Assembly: GCF_030053415.1 (NCBI RefSeq)
Contig: NZ_JASGBJ010000005.1
Location: 62,001 to 126,000, forward strand
Length of the DNA stretch: 64,000 bases
Direction: 5' to 3'
Source of the DNA: Marinobacter sp. CHS3-4
GTDB lineage: Bacteria > Pseudomonadota > Gammaproteobacteria > Pseudomonadales > Oleiphilaceae
Both the position numbers and the translations under genes were made by a program. Position 1 is the stretch's first letter, and each line of letters opens with the position of its first letter. Of this stretch, positions 9,315 to 19,239 are shown in pieces. The notes beneath the pieces were generated by a model that searched no databases, was not told the DNA's origin, and worked only from the letters and a program-made list of their open reading frames with translations.

Positions 9315-10794
9315 TGGACATCAGGTAGTCGACCAGCATGGGTACAGGGCGACCGGTAGAGCCTTTGGCTTTACCTGACAGCCAGGCCGTGCCGGCAATG
9401 TCGAGGTGCGCCCAGCGATAGTCCTTGGCGAAGCGGGACAGGAAACAGGCCGCGGTTATGGTGCCCGCTGGGCGTCCACCTATGTTCTGCATATCGGCGA
9501 AGTTGCTGTCCAGTTGGCTCTGGTATTCGTCCCAGAGCGGAAGGCGCCATGCCCGGTCGCCTGCGCGCTCACCCGCGGCCAAAAGGTCATTGGCAAGGGC
9601 ATCATTGTTACTGAGCAGGCCTGTGGCGTGGCTGCCCAGCGCTATGATGCATGCGCCTGTCAGGGTGGCCATATCGACCACAACCTCGGGATCGAATTTT
9701 TTCACATAGGTGAGCGCATCACACAGTACCAGTCGGCCTTCGGCATCCGTATTGAGGATCTCTATGGTCTGGCCGGACATGGATGTGACAATATCCCCCG
9801 GCCTTGTGGCGGTGCCGCTGGGCATGTTTTCTGCTGCGGCGATGACCGCAACCACGTTCATTTTCGGTTTGGTCTCGGCGACGGTACGCATGGCGCCGAA
9901 CACGGCAGCAGCGCCACCCATGTCGTACTTCATTTCGTCCATGGCTTCGCCGGGTTTCAGGCTGATGCCGCCGGTGTCGAAGGTGATGCCTTTACCCACA
10001 AGAACGTAGGGCTTCTCGTCGGCTTTTCCGCCGCGATACTCCATGACAATCAGCTTGGCAGGTTGGGCGCTGCCTGCGGATACCGAAAGCAGGCTGTTCA
10101 TGCCCAATTTCTTCATCTGCTTTTCATCAAGCACGTCAGTCTTAACGACGTCGTATTCCTTGGAAAGCTTCTCTGCTTGTTCTGCCAGCCAGGAAGGATG
10201 GCATACGTTTGGCGGCGTGTTGCCAAGATCTTTGGTCAGGTTCATACCGCGACCGGTGGCCAGCCCAAGGTTGAAAGCGTCTTTCAGGGCCTTGCCGGTG
10301 CCTGAGGCGGTGACGGTAATTTTGGCGAGCTTGCGGGTAGAGAGCTTCTCGCTTTTAAAACCACTGAAACGGTAGAACTGATCTTCGAGTATCCGTCCAA
10401 TCAGGTTCAGCTTTGCGGTTTCCGAACCGGACGCCTCTGGGCCAGTGACCGGCGTATCGGCCAGGGCGATGGCCGCGTGTTTTGAAGGCCCGTCACTGAT
10501 TTGCCCGGCAGTGGCGATGAGGGCTTTTCGGTAAGCGGTCGGAGTTCTGTCTTTGTCGGCGCCGGTGCCCACAATCAGCAGCCTGCTCCAGGGCTGACCC
10601 TCAAGCGGGACCAACAAAGTTGAAGCGGTTTTACCAGTGGCATCTCCGTTTTTCTGCAGTGTTTTGATCTGGCCGCCCAGCAGCTCGTCTGCCCGGGTGG
10701 TGGACTCTGGCCAGGTGCCTTTTTCGGGCAAGGCAACCACCAGGCAGTCTGCCTTGATGTCGGTGATCGGTTTACTGCTCAACGTAAAATTCAT
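9301..10794 (-). CDS. pepA: Leucyl aminopeptidase (cytosol aminopeptidase, PepA)
   Basis: This is an M17 family dinuclear metallopeptidase that removes N-terminal residues; PepA of E. coli also binds DNA at carAB and at recombination sites. The C-terminal catalytic domain contains [20 protein letters not shown] with the metal-binding Lys and Asp, the signature [16 protein letters not shown] with Asp and Glu ligands and the active Arg, and [14 protein letters not shown]. The N-terminal macro-like domain is less conserved. The ATG at 10794 is chosen because GGGAG lies five bases before it and the protein then begins MNFTLSSKP like other PepA proteins (497 residues); an ORF extension to 10857 has no ribosome site. 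It is divergent from lptF, as in enterobacteria. Confidence 0.97.
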   Translation of the reverse strand: MNFTLSSKPITDIKADCLVVALPEKGTWPESTTRADELLGGQIKTLQKNGDATGKTASTLLVPLEGQPWSRLLIVGTGADKDRTPTAYRKALIATAGQISDGPSKHAAIALADTPVTGPEASGSETAKLNLIGRILEDQFYRFSGFKSEKLSTRKLAKITVTASGTGKALKDAFNLGLATGRGMNLTKDLGNTPPNVCHPSWLAEQAEKLSKEYDVVKTDVLDEKQMKKLGMNSLLSVSAGSAQPAKLIVMEYRGGKADEKPYVLVGKGITFDTGGISLKPGEAMDEMKYDMGGAAAVFGAMRTVAETKPKMNVVAVIAAAENMPSGTATRPGDIVTSMSGQTIEILNTDAEGRLVLCDALTYVKKFDPEVVVDMATLTGACIIALGSHATGLLSNNDALANDLLAAGERAGDRAWRLPLWDEYQSQLDSNFADMQNIGGRPAGTITAACFLSRFAKDYRWAHLDIAGTAWLSGKAKGSTGRPVPMLVDYLMSNVGK

Positions 10795-10823
10795 GGCAAC
10801 TCCCGTTTCGTTTTTATCGACTG

Positions 10824-10832
10824 TGTATAGCA
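10824..10832 (-). promoter_or_regulatory. Candidate extended -10 element for pepA
   Basis: Read on the minus strand this is TGC followed by TATACA, an extended -10 element ending about 30 bases before the pepA ATG. A convincing -35 hexamer is not visible, so the call is tentative. Confidence 0.35.
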
Positions 10833-10899
10833 TTGGGCTTCGTTCGTGAATTATCAAGCACGTTCAGCCTGTTATCCTCATAGTGATAACGCAGGTACG

Positions 10900-10929
10900 C
10901 TGTCATTCGCCGTCGAGGTTACATAGAAT
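10900..10929 (+). promoter_or_regulatory. Candidate sigma-70 promoter for lptF-lptG
   Basis: CTGTCA (4/6 to the -35 consensus) and TAGAAT (5/6 to the -10) are separated by 18 bases, and the -10 ends about 55 bases before the lptF start. This is a moderate match. Confidence 0.4.
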
Positions 10930-10984
10930 ACGGCGAACCGTGAATTTCACTGACGCCGGATCAAGCTGGCACTGAGAGTCCGCT

Positions 10985-12088
10985 TTGAGCATTGTTTTCC
11001 GCTACCTTGCCCGACAGGTAATCATCAGTATGCTGGCCGTTTCCGGCATTCTTCTGTTGGTGTTCATGAGCGGCCGGTTCATCAAGTATCTGGCTGATGC
11101 GGCGGCCGGCGAGCTGGCGGGCGATGTTTTGTTCCAGATCATGGCCTACCGTTTCCCCGGGTTTCTGGAACTCATTCTTCCGCTCGGTTTTTTTATCGGC
11201 ATACTCCTGGCGTATGGACGCATGTATCTCGAAAGCGAGATGACGGTGCTCTTCGCCTGCGGTGTCAGCGAAAAACAGCTGTTGGGGAAAACACTTCTGG
11301 CCAGCATTCCGGTCATGCTCACCGTTGGTGCCATGAGCCTGTATGTATCTCCCTGGGGCATGAAACAGGTAGAACAGATTTTCAACGAGCAGCGTCAGGC
11401 TACCGAGTTCGAGCTACTTGCGCCTGGCCGTTTCCAGACCCTGTCGTCCGGTGGACGGGTGACTTATACCGAAGGTCTTAGTGATGACAAGCGACGGCTT
11501 AAAGGGGTGTTTATCGCCCAGTATGGAAAGAACCAGGAAGGGCTGTCGATTATTACGGCCAGGGAAGGGTCGCAACTGGTGGACGAAGAAACCGGCAGTC
11601 GATTTCTGGTTCTTGAAGACGGCGCCCGCTTCGAAGGAAAACCGGGACAGCTTGATTACGACGTGACCGGTTTTGACGCCTATGGGCTACGGGTGCAGAG
11701 CGGCAAAGCCAGAAACCGCGCTCTGGAAGAAGGCGTGAGCACTCGAACCCTGATGGAATCCGATAAGCTGGAAGACCGGGCCATGCTCCACTGGCGCTTT
11801 ACGCTTCCGCTGATCGTTCCCATCGTCACCCTGCTTGCGGTCAGGCTCAGCCGCGTGAACCCCCGCCAGGGCCGCTTCTTTCATTTATTGCCCGCCATGC
11901 TGGTGTATATCACTTATCTGGGATTGTTGATTGTGGCCAGGGATGCGCTTGAGAACGGCAAGGTGCCGGAGTGGATTGGGCTGTTATGGGTACACCTGCT
12001 TTTCCTGTGCCTGGGGTTGTGGCTACAGTTTGGTCCGGCCTGGCTATACCGCCGCAGATTGCTCCGGGAGGGAGAGCAGCATGCGTAA
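10985..12088 (+). CDS. lptF: LPS export ABC transporter permease LptF
   Basis: LptF is one of the two inner-membrane permeases that, with the LptB ATPase and LptC, extract lipopolysaccharide and drive it across the periplasm. The protein has 367 residues. It begins with IVFRYLARQVIISMLAVSGI, has three N-terminal membrane segments (FRYLARQVIISMLAVSG, FPGFLELILPLGFFIGILLA and the region after LLGKTLLA), a periplasmic beta-jellyroll (about residues 135-265) and three C-terminal membrane segments. The start is TTG at 10985 with GAGAG upstream, and no ATG fits. The stop overlaps the lptG start by eight bases. It is divergent from pepA, a conserved arrangement. Confidence 0.95.
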   Translation: MSIVFRYLARQVIISMLAVSGILLLVFMSGRFIKYLADAAAGELAGDVLFQIMAYRFPGFLELILPLGFFIGILLAYGRMYLESEMTVLFACGVSEKQLLGKTLLASIPVMLTVGAMSLYVSPWGMKQVEQIFNEQRQATEFELLAPGRFQTLSSGGRVTYTEGLSDDKRRLKGVFIAQYGKNQEGLSIITAREGSQLVDEETGSRFLVLEDGARFEGKPGQLDYDVTGFDAYGLRVQSGKARNRALEEGVSTRTLMESDKLEDRAMLHWRFTLPLIVPIVTLLAVRLSRVNPRQGRFFHLLPAMLVYITYLGLLIVARDALENGKVPEWIGLLWVHLLFLCLGLWLQFGPAWLYRRRLLREGEQHA

Positions 12089-13142
12089 GATCGACCGGTA
12101 TGTGATGTCGACTGTGGGCGGTGCCATGTTCCTGGTGATGGTGGTGGTGCTGTCGCTGGATGTGATCTTTGCCTTTATCGCCGAACTGGAAGACGCCAGG
12201 AACGACTATCAGACTCTGGAGGCGCTGCTTTATGTGCTGCTCACCCTGCCACGGCGAATTTATGACTATCTGCCCCTGGGGGCTTTCATGGGATGTCTGG
12301 TCGGGCTTGGTACTCTGGCCAGTTCTTCGGAGCTGACCGTCATCCGGGCCGCAGGCGTGTCACTTAAACGCATTGTTTGGTCTGCGATGAAGCCGGCCCT
12401 GGTGGTTGTGGTTCTGGGTGTATTGATTGGCGAGTTTGTGGCGCCCCAGGCCGAGCGTATGGCCCAAAGCCAGAAAGCCGTGGCTCAGGGTGCCGGGCAA
12501 AACGTGGCGTCTGCATCCGGTGTCTGGCATCGGGAGGGGGACACCTTTATGCACCTGAACGCTGTGCAGCCCAATGGGGTTTTGCATGGCGTGTCCCTGT
12601 TCGAATTTGATTCTGATCGTTGGCTTGTGACGGCAAGTTTTGCGGAACGAGGGATCTATCTGGGCGATCACTGGTTGCTGGAAAACGTGACGACAACGCA
12701 GCTCAGTGATACGGAAACCTCACAGGAATCCCATCGCTCCCTGCGCTGGGAATCGGGGCTGTCACCGGACGTTCTGAGCGTGCTGATCGTCAAGCCTGAG
12801 GACCTGGCCATCAGTGGGCTCTATACATACGCCAGCTACCTGGGAGAGCAGGGGCTTAACGCTGCCAACTATTGGCTGGCGTTCTGGAAAAAGGTGCTGA
12901 TGCCGTTGGGTACCGCGGTAATGGTGCTGGTGGCCATCTCGTTTATCTTTGGTCCCCTGCGGTCGGTAACCATGGGGTTTCGCGTGTTTACCGGCCTGAT
13001 TGTGGGGCTGCTGTTTAAATACATGCAGGACCTGCTTGGGCCAATGAGCGTGGTGTTTGGCTTTAATCCAATCATCGCTATTCTGCTACCCATCGCGATT
13101 AACGCCGTTGTTGGCGTCATTCTGATGAGACGCGCCGGTTAG
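12081..13142 (+). CDS. lptG: LPS export ABC transporter permease LptG
   Basis: LptG is the partner of LptF in the LptB2FGC lipopolysaccharide extractor. The 353-residue product starts MRKIDRYVMSTVGGAMFLVM, with LPRRIYDYLPLGAFMGCLVGLG in the second membrane region, a periplasmic jellyroll around residues 135-265, and a C-terminal bundle including FGPLRSVTMGFRVFTGLIVG. The ATG at 12081 lies inside the last codons of lptF behind a strong GGGAGGGAG, so the pair is translationally coupled. A longer ORF starting at 11931 runs through lptF and is rejected. It ends ten bases from the convergent RDD gene with no terminator between them. Confidence 0.95.
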   Translation: MRKIDRYVMSTVGGAMFLVMVVVLSLDVIFAFIAELEDARNDYQTLEALLYVLLTLPRRIYDYLPLGAFMGCLVGLGTLASSSELTVIRAAGVSLKRIVWSAMKPALVVVVLGVLIGEFVAPQAERMAQSQKAVAQGAGQNVASASGVWHREGDTFMHLNAVQPNGVLHGVSLFEFDSDRWLVTASFAERGIYLGDHWLLENVTTTQLSDTETSQESHRSLRWESGLSPDVLSVLIVKPEDLAISGLYTYASYLGEQGLNAANYWLAFWKKVLMPLGTAVMVLVAISFIFGPLRSVTMGFRVFTGLIVGLLFKYMQDLLGPMSVVFGFNPIIAILLPIAINAVVGVILMRRAG

Positions 13143-13152
13143 CCTGCGGCTA

Positions 13153-13695
13153 TTATTTCTTTGTTTTTTCCTCTTTCGGCACGATGGCCACCATGCTTCC
13201 AGAGGCGCGGTCTGTGAGGGAGAGGCCGTTAATCGGATAAAACAGAGCGACAATGGCAGGGACGGTGACAAACAGCGTCGCCGCATTCAGGAAGTAGGCG
13301 CCCATCAGGGCGGCATACAGTATGGCTGCTGCAGCCACGTAGCGGCGCAACGCCTGCGACCAGGAAACCGATACGCCATTGAGGTTCTGAATTCGAATGC
13401 GCCAGACCTGCATCCCCAGCGTTTGGCCATTTTTGGTCCAGAAGTATCCAAAGAACAGATACAGCACCAGAAACAGGACGAAGGTCAGAATCGGGTCGGC
13501 GCCAATGGTGCCTTCCTCGGCCATCTTTTCGTATTTATCCCAACCGACGATATACCCGGCCACAATGGTGTAAGCCCAGGTCGTTACCAGCAGCACTGCG
13601 ACGCTAATCAGCCCATCGTATATCACCGCCATCAGCCGTTTAATAAAGGTAGCGGGCGCCAGCAGCTCATCTTCCGAATGAAAGCGATGGGGCAT
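13153..13695 (-). CDS. RDD family inner-membrane protein
   Basis: This is a 180-residue membrane protein with the RDD family pattern. The first conserved Arg/Asp pair is in RLMAVIYDGLISVAVLLVTT, the middle part contains WTKNGQTLGMQVWRIRIQN, and the last Asp-Arg pair is in SLTDRASGSMVAIVPKEE. Three to four hydrophobic segments are visible. The molecular role of most RDD proteins is unknown; some act as Na+/H+ or osmolyte-related transporters, which would suit a salt-adapted host but is inference. The start ATG has AGGAGA upstream. It is transcribed away from alaS and towards lptG. Confidence 0.85.
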   Translation of the reverse strand: MPHRFHSEDELLAPATFIKRLMAVIYDGLISVAVLLVTTWAYTIVAGYIVGWDKYEKMAEEGTIGADPILTFVLFLVLYLFFGYFWTKNGQTLGMQVWRIRIQNLNGVSVSWSQALRRYVAAAAILYAALMGAYFLNAATLFVTVPAIVALFYPINGLSLTDRASGSMVAIVPKEEKTKK

Positions 13696-13792
13696 GGGGT
13701 CTCCTGTGACGTTTCTCGTTTTTCCTGATTCGGGCGTGTGCTAGAGTAGCCGATTTGCAAGCGCATGTAATACACAAAGGTATCAAAGGGCT

Positions 13793-16423
13793 ATGAAAAC
13801 CGCAGAGCTGCGTCAGGCGTTCCTGAACTACTTCAAACAACAAGGTCATACCATCGTTTCGAGCAGTTCGCTGGTGCCTGCGGACGACCCGACGTTGCTC
13901 TTTACGAACGCGGGAATGAACCAGTTCAAGGATGTGTTTCTTGGTCGCGAAGACCGCGACTACACCCGTGCCACGACATCCCAGAAGTGCGTTCGTGCGG
14001 GCGGCAAGCACAACGATCTTGAAAACGTGGGTTACACCGCGAGGCACCATACCTTTTTTGAAATGCTCGGCAACTTTAGTTTTGGCGATTATTTCAAGCG
14101 TGACGCCATCAACTACGCCTGGACTTTCCTGACCGGTAAAGAGTGGCTGGGGCTTCCAGAGGAAAAGCTCTGGGTCACTATCTACGCCTCCGATGACGAG
14201 GCCTTCGAGATCTGGAACAAGGAAATCGGTGTGCCTGCCGATCGCATCGTCCGTATTGGCGATAACAAAGGCGCGCCCTATGCCTCCGACAACTTCTGGC
14301 AGATGGGCGATACCGGCCCTTGTGGCCCCTGCACGGAGATTTTTTACGATCACGGACCGGACGTGGCGGGTGGTCCGCCTGGCAGCCCGGAAGAAGATGG
14401 CGACCGATACATCGAGATCTGGAACGTGGTCTTTATGCAGTACAACCGTCAATCGGACGGTGAAATGCTGCCGCTACCCAAGCCGTCGGTGGATACTGGC
14501 ATGGGGCTTGAGCGAATCACGGCGGTGCTGCAAGGCGTTCACAGCAACTACGAAATCGACCTGATGCAGGACCTTCTGAAGGCCGCTTCCCAGATTCTGG
14601 GCGGCGTGGATACGACCGAAGCCTCGCTGCGCGTGGTGGCCGATCACATCCGTTCCTGTGCCTTCCTGATTTCCGACGGCGTGATGCCGTCCAACGAAGG
14701 TCGTGGTTTTGTGCTGCGTCGCATCATTCGACGTGCCGCTCGTCATGGCAACAAGCTGGGTGCGACCAAGCCGTTTTTCTATCAGCTGACGGCAGCACTC
14801 GTAGAACTGATGGGCGAGGCCTATCCGCAATTGGTCAGTAGCCAGAAGCAGATTGAAAAGGTTTTGCTGCAGGAAGAAGAACAGTTTGCCAAGACCCTCG
14901 ACAATGGCCTGCGTCTGCTTGAACAGGATATTGCCGAACTGAAAGGGTCTGAGATCCCGGGCGAGACAATTTTCACTCTATACGACACCTACGGCTTCCC
15001 GGTTGATTTGACGAATGACATTGCTCGTGAACGTGGCCTTACTCTCGACTATGCCGGGTATGAAAAGGCCATGGAACGTCAGCGTGAGATGGCCCGGGCA
15101 GCGAGCAAGTTCGGGATTGATTACAACGCGGAAGGCCTCAAGTTTGACGGCAAAACCGAGTTTACCGGGTACGACCACATTGATGGGCATGAAACGATCC
15201 GTGCCGTGGTTGTGGACGGTGACGAGAAAACAGCCGAGGCGGGCGACGAAGCGGTAGTAGTGCTTGAGCGCACGCCGTTCTACGCGGAATCCGGCGGCCA
15301 GGTAGGCGATACCGGCCTGTTAACCTGGAGCGGTGGTCGATTCCAGGTCAATGACACCCGGAAAGAAGGCGACAACCACCTACACATCGGTACTCTGATT
15401 GAAGGTGAACTGTTCCCGGGGCTGGAAGTGGACGCTCGAATTGATCATGCCCGTCGCGAGCGGACCAAGCGCAACCACTCAGCGACCCACCTTTTGCACG
15501 CCGCGCTGAAGAAGGTGCTGGGCGATCATGTAAACCAGAAGGGTTCTCTGGTGGATCCTGACAAACTGCGCTTCGATTTCTCTCACTTCGAGCCGGTGAC
15601 GCCGGAAGAACTTCGTGAAATTGAGCACCAGGTGAACGAGCAAATACTGGATAATACGCCGGTTCAGACCGAAATCACGGACATGGAAAAGGCTCAGGAA
15701 AAAGGAGCGGTTGCCCTGTTCGGCGAAAAATACGGTGACGTGGTTCGTGTGTTGAGCATGGGCACAGAGGATTACTCCGTTGAGCTGTGTGGTGGTACCC
15801 ACGTGTCCCGTACCGGCGATATTGGGCTGTTCCGGATTACTTCAGAAAGCGGCATTTCATCAGGTGTACGTCGCATCGAGGCGGTGACCGGATTCGGTGC
15901 TCTGCAATGGGTAGAGGAAACCGACCGTGCCCTGCGCGAGGCCGCGAAGCTGGTGAAAGGATCCCGCGAATCCCTGATTGATAAGATTCAGCAGACCCTT
16001 GACCGTAACCGGCAGCTGGAAAAAGACGTAGACGCGCTCAAGGCGAAGCTCGCCAGTTCGGCCGGTTCGGATCTTGCGGGTTCCGCGGTTGAAGTGGATG
16101 GGCTGAAGGTGGTGGCCTCTGAAATGGAAGGTGCCGACCGAAAGTCGCTGATGGAAACCGCCGACCAGCTCAAGAACAAGCTGGGCGAAGGCGTGGTTGT
16201 TCTGGCCAGTGTTGAGGATGGCAAGGTGACCCTGGTTGCGGGTGTTACCAAATCGGCAACGAACAGAATCAAGGCAGGCGATCTGATGAAGCATCTTGCC
16301 GCTCAGGTAGATGGTAAGGGTGGCGGCCGACCGGATATGGCCCAGGGTGGCGGAAACGATCCATCGAAACTGGCCGATGCCCTGGCGGGCATTCCGGACT
16401 GGGTTAAAAATAATCTGGGGTAA
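13793..16423 (+). CDS. alaS: Alanyl-tRNA synthetase
   Basis: This class II synthetase charges tRNA-Ala and edits Ser and Gly errors. The protein has 876 residues, full length for bacteria. Class II motifs are in the first 450 residues ([18 protein letters not shown] near 84; TGMGLERI and the motif 3 region further on). The editing domain has zinc-binding [11 protein letters not shown] near residue 561 and CGGTHV near 666. The C-Ala domain at the end ([12 protein letters not shown]) completes it. The alaS-lysC-csrA order with csrA downstream is common in gammaproteobacteria. Confidence 0.98.
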   Translation: MKTAELRQAFLNYFKQQGHTIVSSSSLVPADDPTLLFTNAGMNQFKDVFLGREDRDYTRATTSQKCVRAGGKHNDLENVGYTARHHTFFEMLGNFSFGDYFKRDAINYAWTFLTGKEWLGLPEEKLWVTIYASDDEAFEIWNKEIGVPADRIVRIGDNKGAPYASDNFWQMGDTGPCGPCTEIFYDHGPDVAGGPPGSPEEDGDRYIEIWNVVFMQYNRQSDGEMLPLPKPSVDTGMGLERITAVLQGVHSNYEIDLMQDLLKAASQILGGVDTTEASLRVVADHIRSCAFLISDGVMPSNEGRGFVLRRIIRRAARHGNKLGATKPFFYQLTAALVELMGEAYPQLVSSQKQIEKVLLQEEEQFAKTLDNGLRLLEQDIAELKGSEIPGETIFTLYDTYGFPVDLTNDIARERGLTLDYAGYEKAMERQREMARAASKFGIDYNAEGLKFDGKTEFTGYDHIDGHETIRAVVVDGDEKTAEAGDEAVVVLERTPFYAESGGQVGDTGLLTWSGGRFQVNDTRKEGDNHLHIGTLIEGELFPGLEVDARIDHARRERTKRNHSATHLLHAALKKVLGDHVNQKGSLVDPDKLRFDFSHFEPVTPEELREIEHQVNEQILDNTPVQTEITDMEKAQEKGAVALFGEKYGDVVRVLSMGTEDYSVELCGGTHVSRTGDIGLFRITSESGISSGVRRIEAVTGFGALQWVEETDRALREAAKLVKGSRESLIDKIQQTLDRNRQLEKDVDALKAKLASSAGSDLAGSAVEVDGLKVVASEMEGADRKSLMETADQLKNKLGEGVVVLASVEDGKVTLVAGVTKSATNRIKAGDLMKHLAAQVDGKGGGRPDMAQGGGNDPSKLADALAGIPDWVKNNLG

Positions 16424-16506
16424 CCGTCTGTTGTAACGCCTTGCGGACGTTTATACTCGCCCGCTTGTCGAATTCGCTGGTTTTGATCTAGGACATCGCA
16501 AAGACA

Positions 16507-17742
16507 ATGGCGCTATTGGTTCAGAAATTTGGTGGTACGTCTGTCGGTACTACCGGGCGTATTGAAGCGGTTGCCGAAAAGGTGGCGCGCTTTCGTAGTG
16601 AAGGACACGACGTGGTAGTGGTGGTCTCAGCCATGAGTGGCGAAACCAACCGCTTGATCGGCCTTGCCAATGAAGTGATGGAAGAGCCTACGCCGCGGGA
16701 AATGGACGTACTGGTATCCACGGGCGAGCAGGTCACGATTGCCTTGTTGTCCATGGCGCTGCAAAAGCGCGGTTGCGCCGCCCGATCTTACACGGGCTCG
16801 CAGGTGCGGATCCTGACTGACAGCAGTCATACCAAGGCTCGCATCAAACAGATTGACGAGCAGCGCATGCGCGAAGACCTGGACGCGGGCAGGGTTGTCG
16901 TAGTGGCTGGCTTCCAGGGTATTGATGATAATGGCAGCATTACCACTCTTGGCCGCGGCGGATCAGATACGACGGCCGTTGCTCTGGCGGCTGCCCTGAA
17001 AGCGGATGAATGCCAGATCTACACAGACGTAGACGGTGTCTACACCACGGATCCCAGGGTAGTGGACAGCGCCCGACGCCTAAAAAAGATCACCTTCGAA
17101 GAGATGATCGAGATGGCAAGCCTGGGGTCAAAGGTGCTTCAGATCCGCGCCGTCGAATTTGCAGGTAAATACAACGTTCCATTGCGAGTGCTCTCCAGCT
17201 TTGAGGAAGGCGAGGGTACTCTGATTACACTTGAGGATGAAAACGTCATGGAACAACCGGTCGTTTCTGGCATCGCATTTAACCGAGATGAAGCCAAGGT
17301 CACCATAGCAGGCGTGCCTGACACGCCAGGCAGCGCTCTACGGATCCTGAAACCCGTCAGTGACGCCAACATCGAAGTGGATATGATCGTTCAGAACGTC
17401 GGTGCGGATAATCGCACGGATTTCACGTTTACTGTTCATCGGAACGACTTTAGATCTGCTCAGTCCATTCTTCAGCAGGTAGCGGATGAGCTGGGTGCTC
17501 GCCAGGTCAGCGGCGACAGCAAGATTGCAAAAGTGAGTATCGTTGGGGTGGGCATGCGCTCTCATGCTGGCGTTGCTACCAAAATGTTCGAAGCGCTTTC
17601 GAATGAAGGCATCAACATCCTTATGATTTCCACCTCTGAAATCAAGATTTCTGTGGTGATTGACGAAAAATATCTTGAGCTTGCAGTTGGGGCGTTGCAC
17701 AGTGCGTTTGAGCTGGATAAACCTGCGGTAGAGGACGCCTGA
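16507..17742 (+). CDS. lysC: Aspartate kinase
   Basis: Aspartokinase phosphorylates aspartate at the head of the lysine, threonine, methionine and diaminopimelate pathways. The N-terminal kinase domain starts with LVQKFGGTSVG and includes VVVVVSAMSGETNRLIGLA and LGRGGSDTTAVALAAAL. Two ACT regulatory domains lie at about residues 265-340 and 345-405 (VSIVGVGMRSHAGVATKMF), as in the lysine/threonine-sensitive monofunctional type. The length is 411 residues, similar to pseudomonad enzymes and shorter than E. coli LysC. No lysine riboswitch is recognisable in the 83-base gap upstream. A TATACT -10-like box at 16452-16457 followed by a GC-rich stretch may be its own promoter, with a weak -35. Confidence 0.96.
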   Translation: MALLVQKFGGTSVGTTGRIEAVAEKVARFRSEGHDVVVVVSAMSGETNRLIGLANEVMEEPTPREMDVLVSTGEQVTIALLSMALQKRGCAARSYTGSQVRILTDSSHTKARIKQIDEQRMREDLDAGRVVVVAGFQGIDDNGSITTLGRGGSDTTAVALAAALKADECQIYTDVDGVYTTDPRVVDSARRLKKITFEEMIEMASLGSKVLQIRAVEFAGKYNVPLRVLSSFEEGEGTLITLEDENVMEQPVVSGIAFNRDEAKVTIAGVPDTPGSALRILKPVSDANIEVDMIVQNVGADNRTDFTFTVHRNDFRSAQSILQQVADELGARQVSGDSKIAKVSIVGVGMRSHAGVATKMFEALSNEGINILMISTSEIKISVVIDEKYLELAVGALHSAFELDKPAVEDA

Positions 17743-17923
17743 TTGTCGGCTTTGCTCGATGATCCTACCCGGGGTGTATAAAAAGGGTATCATTTGCTTG
17801 TCTAGGCTCTGCCTTGGCCCATCCGTTTATACACGGATATGGCCAGGTAAGTGATCCCGCTACAAAGGCGTGAAGTATACAATTGTCGGAACAGGCATCT
17901 CTTCAAAGAGGGAGTAAAAGGAC

Positions 17924-18121
17924 ATGTTAATTTTGACTCGCCGTGTTGGCGAAACTCTGATGGTCGGTGACGACATCACCGTGACCGTTCTAGGGGTTAA
18001 GGGGAATCAGGTTCGTATTGGCGTTAATGCGCCGAAAGAGGTAGCGGTTCACCGCGAAGAAATTTATCAGCGTATTCAGAGTGAAAAGGACCCTGAAGAG
18101 CCTGAACCAGGCAATAGCTGA
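17924..18121 (+). CDS. csrA: Carbon storage regulator CsrA/RsmA
   Basis: CsrA is a dimeric RNA-binding translational regulator of carbon flux, motility and biofilm. It has 65 residues, [20 protein letters not shown] followed by [20 protein letters not shown], with the key RNA-contact Arg44-type residue in the [11 protein letters not shown] segment. The C-terminal tail [13 protein letters not shown] is variable as usual. The leader contains two GGA motifs, AGAGGGAG and AAAAGGACAT; the second overlaps the ribosome-binding site and resembles the CsrA consensus around AAGGA, so autoregulation by occlusion of its own start is likely. The gene follows lysC after 181 bases and precedes tRNA genes. 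Confidence 0.98.
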   Translation: MLILTRRVGETLMVGDDITVTVLGVKGNQVRIGVNAPKEVAVHREEIYQRIQSEKDPEEPEPGNS

Positions 18122-18182
18122 TAAAACGCGTGTCAACCCTATGAAAACAGAAAAATTATGGTAGTATACGCCCCGTTCTCAA

Positions 18183-18275
<93 letters not shown>

Positions 18276-18358
18276 TCCTTTTTGGCCGTCATTGTTTGGC
18301 CGTTTTGGAAAGGTGAGACAGGTTGAAGTGGCGTTCAACCGAAGCAAGTGATTAACGC

Positions 18359-18435
18359 GCGGCTGTAGCTCAGCTGGATAGAGTACCTGGCTACGAACCA
18401 GGCGGTCGGAGGTTCGAATCCTCCCAGCCGCGCCA
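18359..18435 (+). tRNA. tRNA-Arg (ACG), copy 1
   Basis: This is a 77-base cloverleaf with acceptor GCGGCTG/CAGCCGC, discriminator G and encoded CCA. The anticodon ACG at 18393-18395 is expected to be edited to ICG by TadA to read CGU/CGC/CGA. The T-stem is GGAGG/CCTCC. Confidence 0.97.
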
Positions 18436-18465
18436 CTTCTTTCAATACTTGCTCCTCAGTTTTAA

Positions 18466-18542
18466 GCGGCTGTAGCTCAGCTGGATAGAGTACCTGGCTA
18501 CGAACCAGGCGGTCGAAGGTTCGAATCCTTCCAGCCGCGCCA
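18466..18542 (+). tRNA. tRNA-Arg (ACG), copy 2
   Basis: This is a tandem copy 30 bases after the first, also 77 bases, with the anticodon ACG at 18500-18502. It is identical except for one T-stem base pair: the stem is GAAGG/CCTTC, a compensated G-C to A-U change. It is followed by a rho-independent terminator. Confidence 0.97.
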
Positions 18543-18556
18543 TATTTAAATCAAAG

Positions 18557-18595
18557 CGCCCCGGTTTGCTCCATGCAGGCCGGGGCGTTTTGTTT
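18557..18595 (+). terminator. Rho-independent terminator of the tRNA cluster
   Basis: CGCCCCGG and CCGGGGCG form an eight-pair GC-rich stem with a 15-base loop, followed by TTTTGTTT. Confidence 0.85.
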
Positions 18596-18601
18596 GTCGG
18601 G

Positions 18602-19138
18602 TTACCACATCAGATCATCCGGAATCTCATATCCCGCATACGGGTCGTCGTCACCGACGTCGTCTGCCTGACGGTCATGCAAGGCAACGACAGCACTCTC
18701 ATCTCGTTCCATGATTTTTCGGGCGACGCCTTCCGCAACAACTTCGTAGGAATCATTCAGTTGAACAACGGCCAACCTGCCGCGTGCCAGCTGATCGGCC
18801 ATGGTATCGGTCACATAGATCTTTTTGATTTTCTTGTCGTGAACGAACTGATAGGGCGTCTCTCCGTTTGACAGATCCAGGCGATTGGTTTCAATCAGTT
18901 GACGGATCTGTGCCTGAATGGCTTTTTTGTCAGCCTCTTTCTTGCGTTCGAGGTTCAACTGGCGATCCCGTTCCGCCTGCTCTTCTCGCGCCTTGCGGGC
19001 ACGTTCTTCGGTTTCATTGACCTCAACGGCACCTTTGGGCTGCTGCTTGCGCTGCTTTCTTTTTTCGTTGCGAACCGCCTTTGCTTTCTTTTCATCGGCA
19101 AGTCCGGCTTTCAGGAGTTGATCCTGCAGGGATGGCAT
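18602..19138 (-). CDS. DUF2058 family protein (YaiL-like)
   Basis: This 178-residue protein belongs to the DUF2058/YaiL family, described as nucleoprotein or polynucleotide-associated, with no proven role. Its N-terminal half is a highly charged Lys/Arg/Glu helix (MPSLQDQLLKAGLADEKKAK onward), likely a coiled coil and nucleic-acid contact. The C-terminal half holds the conserved globular part with GETPYQFVHDKKIKKIYVTD and an acidic tail ending DDPYAGYEIPDDLMW. The ATG has GGAG seven bases upstream. It is divergent from dbpA and convergent with the tRNA cluster. The family assignment is confident and the function is not. Confidence 0.85.
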   Translation of the reverse strand: MPSLQDQLLKAGLADEKKAKAVRNEKRKQRKQQPKGAVEVNETEERARKAREEQAERDRQLNLERKKEADKKAIQAQIRQLIETNRLDLSNGETPYQFVHDKKIKKIYVTDTMADQLARGRLAVVQLNDSYEVVAEGVARKIMERDESAVVALHDRQADDVGDDDPYAGYEIPDDLMW

Positions 19139-19239
19139 AAAGGCTCCGTCAATTGGTTCTTAATCTGGTAAACTCCCCGGATTATACCCGCCAATGGCGC
19201 TGCGTCTAAGCCACCTTTTTTATCGTCCGGGAATTTCTT

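Noticed and set aside
9406..10305. A 299-codon plus-strand frame opposite pepA
   Set aside because: It is a shadow of pepA in a GC-rich genome; the pepA catalytic motifs are fully covered on the minus strand.
16424..16506. A lysine riboswitch before lysC
   Set aside because: The gap is only 83 bases, too short for the riboswitch, and no matching core is seen.
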